NCBI RefSeq assembly: GCF_036226765.1 | Contig: NZ_CP109017.1 | Coordinates: 3,413,501-3,477,500, forward strand | DNA length: 64,000 nucleotides | Direction of reading: 5' to 3' | DNA from: Streptomyces sp. NBC_00670 | Lineage (GTDB): Bacteria > Actinomycetota > Actinomycetes > Streptomycetales > Streptomycetaceae | Shown: positions 44,125-53,089 of the stretch, piece by piece | Layout: each line of letters starts with the position of its first letter | Numbering within the stretch: position 1 is the stretch's first letter | Notes under the pieces: model-generated | Told to the model about the DNA's origin: nothing | The model's input: the letters and a program-made list of their open reading frames with translations, nothing else | Databases searched by the model: none | Position numbers and translations under genes: made by a program

Positions 44125-44970
44125 GTGAGAAGCAATCCGACCGGACGCCAGCTCCGTCTGGGCACGGAGCTGCGAAAACTCCGGGAACGAACAGGGCTCA
44201 GCGCAACCCAGGCCGGTCAACTCATCGGCATCAAGCAGACCCAAGTCAGCAACATGGAAGCCGGTCGGGTCGGCGTCAGCCCCGAGCGCGTCCGTACTCT
44301 CGCCTGCCACTACGCGTGCGGCGACAAGGCCCTGGTCGAAGCGCTCGGCCGGATGGCCGCCGACCGGACCCGCGGCTGGTGGGAGCAGTACCGGGAGATC
44401 CTGCCCGCCGTACTGCTGGACCTCGCCGAGGTCGAGCACCATGCCACCGCCCTGCGTACCGCCGTCACCGTGCACATCCCGGGCCTGTTCCAGACCACGG
44501 ACTACGCCCGCGAGATCTTCCGCCAGGACGTACCCGAGATGTCACCGCCGGACATCGAGCACCGGGTTTCCTTCCGCGTCAAACGGCAGGCTGTCCTCTA
44601 CGGCGACTTCCCGACCCCGCACCAGGCGATCGTCCACGAGGCCGCGCTGCGTATGCGGTTCGGCGGTGCGGCCGTGACCCGCGCCCAACTCGAACACCTC
44701 CTGGGAATGAGCGAGCGGGACCACGTCAGCCTGCATGTCATTCCGTTCGAGGCGGGTACGTTTCCGGGGTCCGGCCAGTCCATCTACTACTCCCGGGGCC
44801 CCGTCCCGCAGTTGGACACGGTCAACCTGGACCAGTCGCACGGACCGGCCTTCCTCGACTCCGAGGCACAGCTCGACAAGTACCGCGTCCTGCTCGACCG
44901 TATGGAGGCCAGTGCGCTGTCTCCCGAGCAGTCACGGGACTTCATCCACAAGATCGTCCGAGACCTGTGA
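44125..44970 (+). CDS. Helix-turn-helix regulator with DUF5753 domain
   Basis: A 281-residue regulator: XRE-type HTH (RLGTELRKLRERTGLSATQA, then IGIKQTQVSNMEAGR) and a C-terminal DUF5753 domain (WEQYREILPAVLLDLAEVEH, VHIPGLFQTTDYAREIF, EAALRMRFGG, LDSEAQLDKYRVLLDRMEA). This is a Streptomyces-type regulator paired with DUF397 proteins. The GTG at 44125 (VRSNPTGRQLRLG) is preferred by family pattern; the frame is open back to 44035. TAAGGT at 44025 is a likely -10. Confidence 0.9.
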   Translation: MRSNPTGRQLRLGTELRKLRERTGLSATQAGQLIGIKQTQVSNMEAGRVGVSPERVRTLACHYACGDKALVEALGRMAADRTRGWWEQYREILPAVLLDLAEVEHHATALRTAVTVHIPGLFQTTDYAREIFRQDVPEMSPPDIEHRVSFRVKRQAVLYGDFPTPHQAIVHEAALRMRFGGAAVTRAQLEHLLGMSERDHVSLHVIPFEAGTFPGSGQSIYYSRGPVPQLDTVNLDQSHGPAFLDSEAQLDKYRVLLDRMEASALSPEQSRDFIHKIVRDL

Positions 44971-44977
44971 GGAATCG

Positions 44978-45178
44978 ATGCTCATAGCCACCTCCGCTTG
45001 GCAGAAGTCGTCGTACTGCGCGCAGGGAAACTCCTGTGTGCACGTGGCGGCCGACCCCGCCGGGGCCATCCTGGTAACCGAAAGCGGCGATCCCGCCGGA
45101 ACCGTCCTGACCACCCCCCGCCCCGCCTTCCACACCCTCCTCCGCGCCCTGAAATCGGAGGCGGCGAACCATGGCTGA
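44978..45178 (+). CDS. DUF397-family protein
   Basis: A 66-residue protein with the DUF397 pattern: WQKSSYCAQGNSCVHVAADP, VTESGDP and FHTLLRALKSE. DUF397 proteins act with the HTH-DUF5753 regulators encoded just upstream, here 7 bp away, and several such pairs influence sporulation. Their biochemical activity is not established. GAGGAATCG precedes the ATG at 44978. Confidence 0.9.
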   Translation: MLIATSAWQKSSYCAQGNSCVHVAADPAGAILVTESGDPAGTVLTTPRPAFHTLLRALKSEAANHG

Positions 45179-45431
45179 CGTACCCTCCGAACTCGTCTGG
45201 GAGCGGGCCGCGCCGCCGGACGACCCCGGGCCCGGGCCCTGGATCGAGATCGCGTACGGCGAGGGGTACGCGGAGGGCGATCCCGAGGCCCCCGTCCACC
45301 TCCGTGAGACCAGCGACCCGGACACCGTCGTCACGACGAACCGCCGCAAGTGGGAGGCGTTCGTACTCGGCGTCCAGGCGGGCGAGTTCGACCACTTCGT
45401 GGAGGGCGTCGAGGGCCTCGGGGGCTCGTAG
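45171..45431 (+). CDS. DUF397-like protein, third gene of the regulator operon
   Basis: An 86-residue acidic protein whose middle (APVHLRETSDPDTVVTTNRRKWEAFVLGVQAGEFDHF) follows the DUF397 plan, with an extra N-terminal part. It overlaps the previous gene by 8 bp, so it is translationally coupled. An 18-bp perfect hairpin terminator follows 21 bp later. A fragment of its 5' coding sequence recurs at 46.35 kb. Confidence 0.85.
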   Translation: MADVPSELVWERAAPPDDPGPGPWIEIAYGEGYAEGDPEAPVHLRETSDPDTVVTTNRRKWEAFVLGVQAGEFDHFVEGVEGLGGS

Positions 45432-45452
45432 GGGCCGCACGTCCGGACGACT

Positions 45453-45498
45453 GTGACGTCAGGGCCGTCGGCGAAACGCTCGACGGCCCTGACGTCAC
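45453..45498. terminator. Perfect 18-bp hairpin terminator
   Basis: GTGACGTCAGGGCCGTCG and its exact complement flank GCGAAACGCT, which itself can add three pairs. It ends the HTH-DUF397 operon and lies just before the 3' end of the convergent I36 gene, so it may act from both sides. Confidence 0.8.
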
Positions 45499-45531
45499 GA
45501 ACACAGCCCCGATTCCGGCACTAGTCCGGCT

Positions 45532-45966
45532 CTACTGGGGCTTGAAGGAGCGGATCTGGTAGTTGCCCTGGAGGTTGCCGCCCGCGTGGGAGGGAGTGGA
45601 GCCGACGCGGCCGTGATAGTTCGTGCGCGTGTAGTACTGCACACGGTGCCCGGTGTCGTTCCTCACCGAACGCACGTTGTGCCCGCGCTGGATGAAGGAA
45701 CAGTCGTCGGCGGTGTTGGCCTTCCTGGCCTGCGACCACTGACAGCGGGTGCCCCCGCCGTTCCAGTCGCTGTAGATGCAGAAGTATCCGGGCGTGCAGC
45801 GGTAGGCCGCCCGACTGCCGGACGCTTCGGGGGCCGCGGACGCGGTGGGTACGACACCGAGGGCGGCGACCAGGGCCACCGCGGCCACGGCGAGCGAGCG
45901 GATACGGGTGCGGGTGCGGTTGCGGTTGCGGTTGCGGTTGCGGTTGCGGTTGCGGTTGCGGCGCAT
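45532..45966 (-). CDS. Secreted peptidase inhibitor I36 / crystallin-fold protein
   Basis: A 144-residue exported protein. The N-region of the signal peptide is a run of Arg-Asn pairs encoded by a 6-bp tandem repeat, then a hydrophobic core and cleavage after TASAAP. The mature part (YRCTPGYFCIYSDWNGGGTR, CQWSQ, DCSFIQRGHNVRSVRNDTG) has four Cys and follows the I36 inhibitor/beta-gamma crystallin pattern. The start at 45966 has AAAGGAG 7 nt upstream. The role (protease inhibition) is inferred. Confidence 0.82.
   Translation of the reverse strand: MRRNRNRNRNRNRNRNRTRTRIRSLAVAAVALVAALGVVPTASAAPEASGSRAAYRCTPGYFCIYSDWNGGGTRCQWSQARKANTADDCSFIQRGHNVRSVRNDTGHRVQYYTRTNYHGRVGSTPSHAGGNLQGNYQIRSFKPQ
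45913..45960. repeat. Hexanucleotide microsatellite within a signal peptide
   Basis: About eight consecutive copies of TGCGGT, encoding repeated Asn-Arg (minus strand) at the start of the I36 protein. In-frame hexamers would change charge and length of the export signal, not the frame, if copy number varied. Confidence 0.85.
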
Positions 45967-46270
45967 GACACAGCTCCTTTGCCTCGTCGCCGGCGGGAGC
46001 GGCCACGCCGCTCCGGACCGGCTGAGCAGAACCGTTCGAGAGCAGGCAGAGGCACCGCGTGCCGAGGGCACGGGCGGTCGGCCTGCCGGACGCCGCCAGT
46101 ATGAGTTGCACGCATACACCCGTTTGGCGTGTATCCCTGCCGAATCATCCGATTGGCGGAGCGCCACGGCGTGTGCGGCGTGGTATGCCCACTACCCGGT
46201 GCGCCGTTGTGCGCACTGGTGCGGCAGACCGCGCTCGCGGGCGCCGAGTTCGGGCCGGACGGCCACGCCC

Positions 46271-46400
46271 TACCGGGCTCCCGCATCGCGGCCCACCGGA
46301 CGGCGGCCCGGCACACCCGCCGCAGCGAGGCCGGGGCGACCTCGACCAGCACCTCGTCCGGGAGCGGGCCGCGCCGCCGGACGGCCCCGGGCCCGGACCC
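46271..46400. pseudogene. Mosaic scar: fragments of two neighbouring genes joined
   Basis: 46271-46359 matches 48529-48617 (inside the minus-strand gene at 48083-48865) at about 95 percent. 46353-46400 matches 45192-45239 (5' part of the plus-strand DUF397-like gene) at about 94 percent. They join at a shared CTCGTC. The two sources code on opposite strands, so no fusion protein results. Both matches are direct repeats. The rest of 45967-46434 shows no supported gene. Confidence 0.8.
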
Positions 46401-46434
46401 GAGGGGCTCGGCGCCCGGTGACGGCCACCCCGGG

Positions 46435-46983
46435 TCAGGCCCGGCGCAGGTCGAGCATGCAGAAGACCTTGTCGTAGCGGCGCTCGCCGACCGCGACGAA
46501 GTCGGGGAGGCGGCCGTACTCGGTGAAGCCCAGTGAGCCGTAGAGCCGCAGCGCGCCGGCGTTGTCGCCGCGGGCGTCGAGCGTGAGCACCTCGATGCCG
46601 GCGCCCCGCGCGTCGGCGACGAGCGCGGCGGTCAGGGCGCGGCCGACGCCACGCCCGTGGGCGGACGCGTCCACCGCGAGCTTCTCCAGGTCCGCGTGCG
46701 GCCGATGCGTCGGGCGAGCGTACCGGCGCCAGTACCCCAGGCCGACGAGCCGCCCGCCGAGGAAGGCGGCACGCAGGGCCGCGTCGCCGACGCGCGCGGC
46801 GCCGAGCAGATCGTCGACGAGTCCGGCGACCTCCTCCCGCCCGGGCGGCTCGACCCACCCCAGCGCCGCACCACCACGCACCAGGTCGGCCAGAATCCGG
46901 TGCGCGGACCCTATGAACCGCTCCCTCTCCCCAACTCCGGACGCCACCTCCGCCGCGTCCAGAACGATCAACTCCTCACTCAC
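46435..46983 (-). CDS. GNAT-family N-acetyltransferase
   Basis: A 182-residue acetyltransferase with the acetyl-CoA loop KLAVDASAHGRGVGRALTAALV and a C-terminal strand TLDARGDNAGALRLYGSLGF. GGAGG lies 7 nt before the GTG at 46983; a start ten codons upstream is less likely. The substrate is unknown. On the same strand as the toxin/immunity genes, about 100 bp after the last one. Confidence 0.9.
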   Translation of the reverse strand: MSEELIVLDAAEVASGVGERERFIGSAHRILADLVRGGAALGWVEPPGREEVAGLVDDLLGAARVGDAALRAAFLGGRLVGLGYWRRYARPTHRPHADLEKLAVDASAHGRGVGRALTAALVADARGAGIEVLTLDARGDNAGALRLYGSLGFTEYGRLPDFVAVGERRYDKVFCMLDLRRA

Positions 46984-47079
46984 AACCGATCCTCCGGTTC
47001 CCTTACTGAGCACTCACGGACGGGCTCAGCGGACGGACCCGGGCGGCACACGCCGCTCAGTGGCTGTCCCACACACCAC

Positions 47080-48075
47080 TCAGTCGCTGTCCGCCGACTC
47101 CCGCAAGACGTCCAGACGCGTTGTCCGCGGCGGTTCCGACGTCACGACACGGCCGGCTCCTCCCTCGTCCGGCAGTCCCGAGAGCTCCTCGAACGCCGCC
47201 GCCGGGGACAGTCCCCGCTCGTGCGCCGATTCCAGACGCTCCAGCCACACCAGGCCGGCGCGGTAGACGATGTCGTCGTCCACGTTCACCGGTTCGAAGC
47301 TCGCCGCCTTCTCCCCGTCCGACGCCCACAGATGACCGAGGAGCCCATGCTCACTTTCCACGGGCAGATACCGGACTTCTCCCTCCGCCGTACGCCGGTA
47401 ACCGATACGCCCGAAGCCCGGCGCATGGGTGAAGACGTCGTACCGGCGAGGGACCTCAAAACTCCGCCACACATCCGCCGCCTCGCCGTCGGCGGTGAAG
47501 AAGTTCTCGGCACCGGTCTCGGTCGGTTTCGCGAAATACGTCGGGTCGTCGGGGTCGGTCTCCGAGTCGAGAACCTCGGCCAGCTCACCCAGCACGGCAG
47601 CGAGACGCGGTCCGTTCGCCGCGTACACCTCGGGCTGAGGCCGGCCTTTGAGGTCGTAAGGAAGCCAGACGTCCCAGTGCGTCGTCAACTGGGCCGTGAC
47701 GCACTCGGCCAACGGATGCACGCTCACGGCCAGGTGGAACGGTGTCCCGCCGGGTGCGGATCCGGCAGGGACGGCCGCCTCCACGGACCCGATCTCTCCG
47801 TCCCGCAGCTCCCGCCGGACGCGCTCGACGAGGCGGGTCGCCGCGGAATGCGCCGGGGCGGGCAGCGCGAGCCGGCCGTCCCACAGGAGGCCGCGGGACG
47901 CCCCGGCCGCCACGATGGACACCCGCAGCCCGGCCTCCGGTGCGGCGAATCCGTGCGCCGCCAGCACCTCGTACGCGGTCACCGCGTCCCGTACACCCCC
48001 CTCCACGGGATCCGGGCCTGCGGCGGGCTCGTCCCGCCCCCACAGCCACCCGGCGACCGCCGTACTCGCGCGCAC
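47080..48075 (-). CDS. Candidate immunity-type protein, paralog of the one at 48.9-49.5 kb
   Basis: A 331-residue cytoplasmic protein. Its middle (TTHWDVWLPYDLKGRPQPEV, NGPRLAAVLGELAEVLDSET, DPDDPTYFAKPTETGAE) aligns with FHDIWGYCDFRGVPHPDVQT, NAPRLASALKALESLLGVAP and PEPGDATYFGRAEGYGIEM of the gene directly after the toxin. The C-terminal part differs (FGRIGYRRTAEGEVRYLPVE). It starts 7 bp after the upstream stop, with TGAGGCGCTC before the GTG. Immunity function is inferred from paralogy and position. Confidence 0.75.
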   Translation of the reverse strand: MRASTAVAGWLWGRDEPAAGPDPVEGGVRDAVTAYEVLAAHGFAAPEAGLRVSIVAAGASRGLLWDGRLALPAPAHSAATRLVERVRRELRDGEIGSVEAAVPAGSAPGGTPFHLAVSVHPLAECVTAQLTTHWDVWLPYDLKGRPQPEVYAANGPRLAAVLGELAEVLDSETDPDDPTYFAKPTETGAENFFTADGEAADVWRSFEVPRRYDVFTHAPGFGRIGYRRTAEGEVRYLPVESEHGLLGHLWASDGEKAASFEPVNVDDDIVYRAGLVWLERLESAHERGLSPAAAFEELSGLPDEGGAGRVVTSEPPRTTRLDVLRESADSD

Positions 48076-48082
48076 GAGCGCC

Positions 48083-48865
48083 TCAGGCCGCGCTCAGCCG
48101 ACGCACCGCGTCCTCGATGAAGCGGGCTGCCTCGGCCGCTGTGATCTCGACGTGGTCGATCTCGTTGTGGCCGAGGTCGTACAGCCGCAGGTATTCCGTG
48201 GGCTCCCAGCGGAGGTTGCGCGTGAACGCCTCGTCGAAGGTCTCATCGTCGTCGGTGCGCCGCCGGACGAGGCCGCGCGGACGCTCGCGGGGGTGCCCCT
48301 CGTCGATCTTCGCGTAGTAGGTGAGGGTGCCCTCGCCGTCCAGCGCGTCCAGCGTGGCGGGGGTGAGGGTGGGGAAGGACGGCGTGGACAGGTTGGTCTC
48401 CACCGTGCCGAGCGGGACCATCACGCCGTTCAGATCGATGAATTGTTCGACGAAGTAGCCGCCGCCGCGCTCGCACATCAGCAGCAGCGGCTCGTACGGC
48501 TCGACGGAGGGTCCAGACGGCAACCCCGTACCGGCCTCCCGCACCGCGGCCCACCGGACGGCGGCCCGGCACGCCTGCCGCAGCGAGGCCGGGGCGACCT
48601 CGACCAGCACCTCGTCCACTTCCGCGGCAAGCTCGGGCGCGAGGCCGACACCGGGGGCGGCGCGCTCCGCCAGGTCGAAGAAGGGCCACCCCTCCCGGTC
48701 CCCGAGGGCCTCCGCCCACTCGGCGGTGCGCCGCAAATACTCCCGCATCAGCAGCGCCCGAGAACTGGCGTGCTCGTACGCGGCAGCGTCGTCGCCCCAG
48801 TCGATGCACCTCAGCCGCTCCAGAACGGCCCGGCACGACATTCGTCCGGAATCCGGTGACCGCAC
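48083..48865 (-). CDS. Unknown cytoplasmic protein in the toxin locus
   Basis: A 260-residue protein I do not recognise. It is acidic and soluble, with GGGYFVEQFIDLNGVMVPLG, VETNLSTPSFPTLTPATLDA and a C-terminal WEPTEYLRLYDLGHNEIDHV that could be a separate small domain. GGAGG lies 6 nt before the GTG at 48865. Between two paralogous immunity-like genes, so it may be another immunity or accessory factor. 89 bp of it recur at 46.27 kb. Confidence 0.7.
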   Translation of the reverse strand: MRSPDSGRMSCRAVLERLRCIDWGDDAAAYEHASSRALLMREYLRRTAEWAEALGDREGWPFFDLAERAAPGVGLAPELAAEVDEVLVEVAPASLRQACRAAVRWAAVREAGTGLPSGPSVEPYEPLLLMCERGGGYFVEQFIDLNGVMVPLGTVETNLSTPSFPTLTPATLDALDGEGTLTYYAKIDEGHPRERPRGLVRRRTDDDETFDEAFTRNLRWEPTEYLRLYDLGHNEIDHVEITAAEAARFIEDAVRRLSAA

Positions 48866-48902
48866 GTCACTCCTCCCCGTCTCGGAACGCCACTCCCCCG
48901 CC

Positions 48903-49544
48903 TCAGAGCCGATCGGTGAGATCGGGCCCCTTTCCGTCGATCAGGTCGGGCATCTCGATCCCGTACCCCTCGGCCCGGCCGAAATACGTGGCATCGCCCG
49001 GCTCCGGCGCCACTCCGAGGAGCGATTCCAGTGCTTTGAGGGCTGAAGCGAGGCGCGGAGCGTTTCGTGTTTGCACATCCGGATGCGGAACACCACGGAA
49101 GTCGCAGTAGCCCCAGATGTCATGGAACACCGCCACTTCGGCGGCCAGGTGCCGCGCCTCGGGATAGACGGTCAGGACAACGAGATCCGATTCGCCGCGC
49201 GCCGTCCCCTCGGCATCCAGCCATGTTCCCTTTCCCGAAATCCGGAGGGCACCGACATCGGCGTGGGGAAATACAACAGGACGGCTCTCGGCGATTCTCC
49301 GGGACAGTTCCTCCTTGTTCAGGGCCTCCCCCACGGAGAGCTCCGTGGTGATTCCCACGCTGCCGCGCCCCTTGACGAACCACTTCCACCGCAGACTGCT
49401 GGGCCGCAGCAGGTCGTGCTCCCGCAACACGTCCGACATGCGCGCCGCCGTCATCAGCGCGGAGTCGAGACCGGGAGGCGCGAATTCATCGAGCTCCCAC
49501 TCCCAGGACGCGGATTCCTCGGGTGAACGCATCAGGACGGGCAT
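48903..49544 (-). CDS. Candidate immunity protein for the adjacent polymorphic toxin
   Basis: A 213-residue soluble protein (MPVLMRSPEESASWEWELDE) starting 21 bp after the toxin stop. GAGGAAG lies just before the ATG at 49544. It shares the IWGYCDFRGVPHPDVQTRNA region with the paralog at 47.1 kb. Immediate downstream placement on the same strand is the classic position for an immunity gene. The family name is unknown to me; neutralisation of the nuclease-like toxin is inference. Confidence 0.78.
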   Translation of the reverse strand: MPVLMRSPEESASWEWELDEFAPPGLDSALMTAARMSDVLREHDLLRPSSLRWKWFVKGRGSVGITTELSVGEALNKEELSRRIAESRPVVFPHADVGALRISGKGTWLDAEGTARGESDLVVLTVYPEARHLAAEVAVFHDIWGYCDFRGVPHPDVQTRNAPRLASALKALESLLGVAPEPGDATYFGRAEGYGIEMPDLIDGKGPDLTDRL

Positions 49545-49565
49545 GTGCTTCCTCACGGATGAATG

Positions 49566-52172
49566 TCACGGATAAACCTGGCCGTTGGCCGGAACGGTGA
49601 TCGAGCCGTCCTGGAATCGGACCTCGAACGTGGCACCGGTCCGCTCAGCGTAGTACTCCAGGTCTCGAACCATCGACTCGGTGAGGGCGCCCTTGACGTC
49701 ATGAACGTCGAGAATGGCGACCTTCGTACCCGAGATCTCACCGGCCAGTTGTTTTTCCGCGATCTTACGTGCCGCGGACCTGATTCCTTTCGCTTGCTCC
49801 ACGTCCTTGAGCTGCACGCCGTGCGTGATTTCGTCTCCGGATCTGACCAGCACGTCGAGGTCCAGACCCTTGCCCGGGTCCTTGAACTCGAAAGCGAGAC
49901 CCTCGACGCCACGGGCCTGCAAGTCCGCCGCGTGTTCCATGGCCTGGTGAACGGCCGGAATCATGCCTTTCTGTTTGCACTGGCTGAGCAGGTCCCGATA
50001 GCCGGGCATACCGTCGAAGTCGCCTCGCGCGATGTACTCGGCCACGCCGGCGCCGTACTCATTCTTGCGCAGCTGTGTGAGAAGCCGTTGCTGGTCCTGC
50101 GGCTGCATCTTGACCCGATCGAGCCCGGCAGTGACCGCCGCCTCCTGGTCGGGGCGCATGACACCGGTCTCCGGAGCAGCTACGCGGTCCCCCTCGCTGA
50201 AGCGGTCGCCGGGCACGGGTGGCTCGTGGTTGCCGGCTCCTCCTCCCGAGTGGCCCCCGGCATGGGAGCCACCGCCGTGCCCGCCGGTGGTGCCGTCGTC
50301 CACCGTCCCGCCCGGTCCGCCTTCATGGCCGCCCGTTGAGGACGGCTCGTGACCGCCGCCGCCCGGACCGTCGTGGCCGGTACCGCCGGGACTGTCCGCG
50401 TTGCCACCAGGACCGTCCTTGGGCCCACCGGGGCCGTCCTTCGGCCCACCGGGCGTCTCGTGGCTCGCCGAGGGGCCGGGGCCGTGCTCGTGGGCCGTGC
50501 CGCCGGGGAGGTTGTCGCCCGCGTGGACGACCGGATGCTCGCCCCCGGCGTGGACCACCGGCGTGTTCGTGACGTCGTCGCCGACATGGCCGACGTCGTC
50601 CAGGCCGCTGCCCAGCGTGATGTGCTGGTGCCCTGCCTGTTCCGCCGTGTGGGTGCCCGCGCCGACCAGGGCCGGTTCCTTGACCGGGGTCGGGGTGTGC
50701 GGATTGTCCGCGCCGGACGTCGAGGGGCCGTGCTCGCCCAGGTCGTCCAGGTTGGGCTTGTCGACGACGTCCGTGGGGGCGTCGTCCGCCGCGTGGACGA
50801 CGTTGCCCTGCTCGTCCAGGACGTTGCCGTGCGGGTCCAGGTACTGCGCCGGCGCGCCCGCCTCCGTCGGCAGCTTCGTCGTGCCCTCGGGCAGCGCCAC
50901 CGTGTCCTCGGGGAGTTTGAAGGTGCCGTCGGAAAGTTTGACCGCGCCCTCCGGGACCGCCGCCCCCTCGGGGAAGTGGAACGTGCCGTCGGGCAGCTTC
51001 AGCGCGCCCTCGGGAAGCGTGAACGCGTTGTCGGGCAGCTTGGGGATCTCGATGTTGCCGATGCCCTTGAGCGCCTTGCTGATGTCCCCGATCTTCGACA
51101 GGCCGGCGCCCGCGCCCTTCATGACGTACGTCATCGGGTCGATGACCTTGCCCGCCTTGCCGGCCACGGAGAGCGCCTTGGCGATCGCGCCCGCCTTGCC
51201 CGCGCCGGACGCCGCGGCACCCGAGCCGCCGGTGAACACCGTGGTCAAGACGTTGAAGGTGACCGCACCGGCCGCCCGCGCGGGGTTCTTGCCCCACTCG
51301 TCCCACGCCACCAGCGCCTTGCCCGTCTCCTTCATCGCTGTACGGGAGTCGCGGAGCCAGGAGGGAAGCTTGTCGTCGGGCAGCGTCCAGAACAACGCCC
51401 CCGCGCCCGGGACCGCGGTGATGACCAGACCCGTGGCCAGCTGCGCCAGGCCCTTCCACGCCTGGCCCATCGCCTCCCAGCCGCCGAAGCCGACCAGCGT
51501 GCCCAGGCCCTTGATCGTGCCCCAGACGCCGTCGACGATCAGCCCGTCCCAGACGAACGACTTGATCCAGTGGCCGACCTCCCACGCGTGGTGCTTCTCC
51601 TCCACCGGGTCGCCCCACGGCAGCTTCGCGTTCTTCAGGTCCTCCGCGTTGAACCCGTACTGGTCCTTGCGGTCCGAGCCGTCCCCCGCGACCATCTGCG
51701 TGCCGCCGAAGATCGCCGTGATCTTGTTGTGGCAGGTCCGCTCCGCCGCCCAGAACGCCGCGACCGTCGTCGTGATCTCGTCGCGGATCCCGTTGTGCTC
51801 GTCGACCTTGTCCTCGTCGTACTCCCAGTCGTCGTCGTCCTTGACCGAGTTGACGAACGTCGTCGCCTTCGTCTTCAGCTCCACCAGCTTCGACACCAGC
51901 GGACGGATCTCGGTGGCATACGAGGACAGCGCCGAGGACACCGTCTCCAGGTCCGTCGCGAAGTCCTCCGCACGGTCCTTCACCGGCTTCGTCGACGCGA
52001 AGAGCTGCTCCGCCTCCGGAGCCGTGTAGTACGCCGACAACCCCTGGAACTGCGAATGCACATCACTGCCGGTCGACCGGACATTCCCCGCGTCCGTCTT
52101 CAACCCCTGATGCGCCAGCTGCAACTGGAAGAGATCCCCGGTGAACTGCGGGATCTTCGCGGGGTCGATCAT
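49566..52172 (-). CDS. Polymorphic toxin, WXG/T7SS-linked, with nuclease-like C-terminal domain
   Basis: An 868-residue modular protein. Residues 1-230: helical WXG-like secretion region ([20 protein letters not shown]). About 230-360: hydrophobic and Gly/Ala-rich segments ([20 protein letters not shown]). About 375-430: LPEGA/LPDGTF repeats. About 440-680: Gly/His/Pro-rich low complexity. About 690-868: a globular C-terminus with [20 protein letters not shown], whose Asp and QxK fit a PD-(D/E)xK nuclease core, then [13 protein letters not shown]. Translation is coupled to the preceding gene (ATGA). Export through a T7SS is inferred; no EccC is in the window. Confidence 0.82.
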   Translation of the reverse strand: MIDPAKIPQFTGDLFQLQLAHQGLKTDAGNVRSTGSDVHSQFQGLSAYYTAPEAEQLFASTKPVKDRAEDFATDLETVSSALSSYATEIRPLVSKLVELKTKATTFVNSVKDDDDWEYDEDKVDEHNGIRDEITTTVAAFWAAERTCHNKITAIFGGTQMVAGDGSDRKDQYGFNAEDLKNAKLPWGDPVEEKHHAWEVGHWIKSFVWDGLIVDGVWGTIKGLGTLVGFGGWEAMGQAWKGLAQLATGLVITAVPGAGALFWTLPDDKLPSWLRDSRTAMKETGKALVAWDEWGKNPARAAGAVTFNVLTTVFTGGSGAAASGAGKAGAIAKALSVAGKAGKVIDPMTYVMKGAGAGLSKIGDISKALKGIGNIEIPKLPDNAFTLPEGALKLPDGTFHFPEGAAVPEGAVKLSDGTFKLPEDTVALPEGTTKLPTEAGAPAQYLDPHGNVLDEQGNVVHAADDAPTDVVDKPNLDDLGEHGPSTSGADNPHTPTPVKEPALVGAGTHTAEQAGHQHITLGSGLDDVGHVGDDVTNTPVVHAGGEHPVVHAGDNLPGGTAHEHGPGPSASHETPGGPKDGPGGPKDGPGGNADSPGGTGHDGPGGGGHEPSSTGGHEGGPGGTVDDGTTGGHGGGSHAGGHSGGGAGNHEPPVPGDRFSEGDRVAAPETGVMRPDQEAAVTAGLDRVKMQPQDQQRLLTQLRKNEYGAGVAEYIARGDFDGMPGYRDLLSQCKQKGMIPAVHQAMEHAADLQARGVEGLAFEFKDPGKGLDLDVLVRSGDEITHGVQLKDVEQAKGIRSAARKIAEKQLAGEISGTKVAILDVHDVKGALTESMVRDLEYYAERTGATFEVRFQDGSITVPANGQVYP

Positions 52173-52561
52173 CCCGTCTGCACCCCGGGCATCTTGGGGT
52201 CGAGGTCCGGCGCCGACAGCGCCTTGCGCTGCGCCTCGGCCGCCATCTCCTCGTCGCCGTTGAGGTACGCCGTCGTCGCGTCGACCGCGCCCTGCAGGGA
52301 CTTGCCCGCCCGGGCCGCGATGAACTTCAGGTCTGTCGTCGCGTGCTCCGCGTACTGCGACAGCGCCAGCGCGACCAGGCCGCCCTGGGCCTTCTCGCCG
52401 CCCTGCCCGCCGCCCTCGGCGGAGATGGTGCCGGCGCTGGTCGCCGCGGACGTCAGATGCTCCCCGTACGACTTCGCGTGCTTCTCGATGTTCGAAGCCG
52501 TCTCGCCCGTCGTCTTCAACACGCCCTGAATGCCCTGCGGCTTCAGATCCCAGCCCGACAC
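52169..52561 (-). CDS. WXG-like partner/linker protein encoded with the toxin
   Basis: A 130-residue helical protein, [20 protein letters not shown] onward, with [20 protein letters not shown] and [20 protein letters not shown], typical of small secreted or chaperone-like T7SS partners. Its stop overlaps the toxin start. The GTG at 52561 fits related proteins that begin MSGWD; an ATG 13 codons upstream is an alternative. Confidence 0.8.
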   Translation of the reverse strand: MSGWDLKPQGIQGVLKTTGETASNIEKHAKSYGEHLTSAATSAGTISAEGGGQGGEKAQGGLVALALSQYAEHATTDLKFIAARAGKSLQGAVDATTAYLNGDEEMAAEAQRKALSAPDLDPKMPGVQTG

Positions 52562-52717
52562 GTGCGCACCCCCGTGCTCGTCAGTCCGTCCATGTCCCAC
52601 TCCGGCGCCGGGGCCTCTTGCCGTAGTACCGGCCCCGACGCCGCTCCTGCCTCTGCTCGTCCCTCACGCACCGGCGGTGGCGGGCGGCGCACGCACCGCC
52701 GCCGCCCACCGGCCGCG

Positions 52718-53029
52718 TCAGCCGATGTTGTCGACCGCCGCCTTGGCCCGCGCGATCGTCGACTGCGCGGTCCCGTCGTTCTTCTCCAGCGTCGACTTCA
52801 CCAGCGTGATGATGTTCTTGACCTCCTGCGAGGCCCGGTTCCACCGCTGCTCCTTGCCGTGGTACTCGTCCGCCACGCCGTCCGCGGTGAAGTCCGACAT
52901 CGCCGCCTTGACCTGCCGGTCGCGCGCCGCGATGACCTCTTCCAGCCGGCCCACGACCGCCTGGATGTTGCTCTGCGCGTCACCCGACGCACCCGTGTCG
53001 TACGAGCGACGGTCCGCTCCCTGCGCCAT
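52718..53029 (-). CDS. ESAT-6/WXG100-like protein
   Basis: A 103-residue helical-hairpin protein (IQAVVGRLEEVIAARDRQVK, EYHGKEQRWNRASQEVKNII) of the WXG100 type; the canonical WxG turn is replaced by EQRWNRA. Such proteins are secreted by, or chaperone substrates of, type VII systems. MAQGAD start used; a Met one codon upstream is possible. Confidence 0.82.
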   Translation of the reverse strand: MAQGADRRSYDTGASGDAQSNIQAVVGRLEEVIAARDRQVKAAMSDFTADGVADEYHGKEQRWNRASQEVKNIITLVKSTLEKNDGTAQSTIARAKAAVDNIG

Positions 53030-53089
53030 CACACACCACTCCCCGTGAGAAGAAATTCAGCCCTGACCACCGAGCGACCCGAACGACGC

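Noticed and set aside
50349..52529. Long plus-strand frame opposite the toxin gene
   Set aside because: Antisense to a gene with clear domains and coupled starts; no ribosome site and shadow-like composition.
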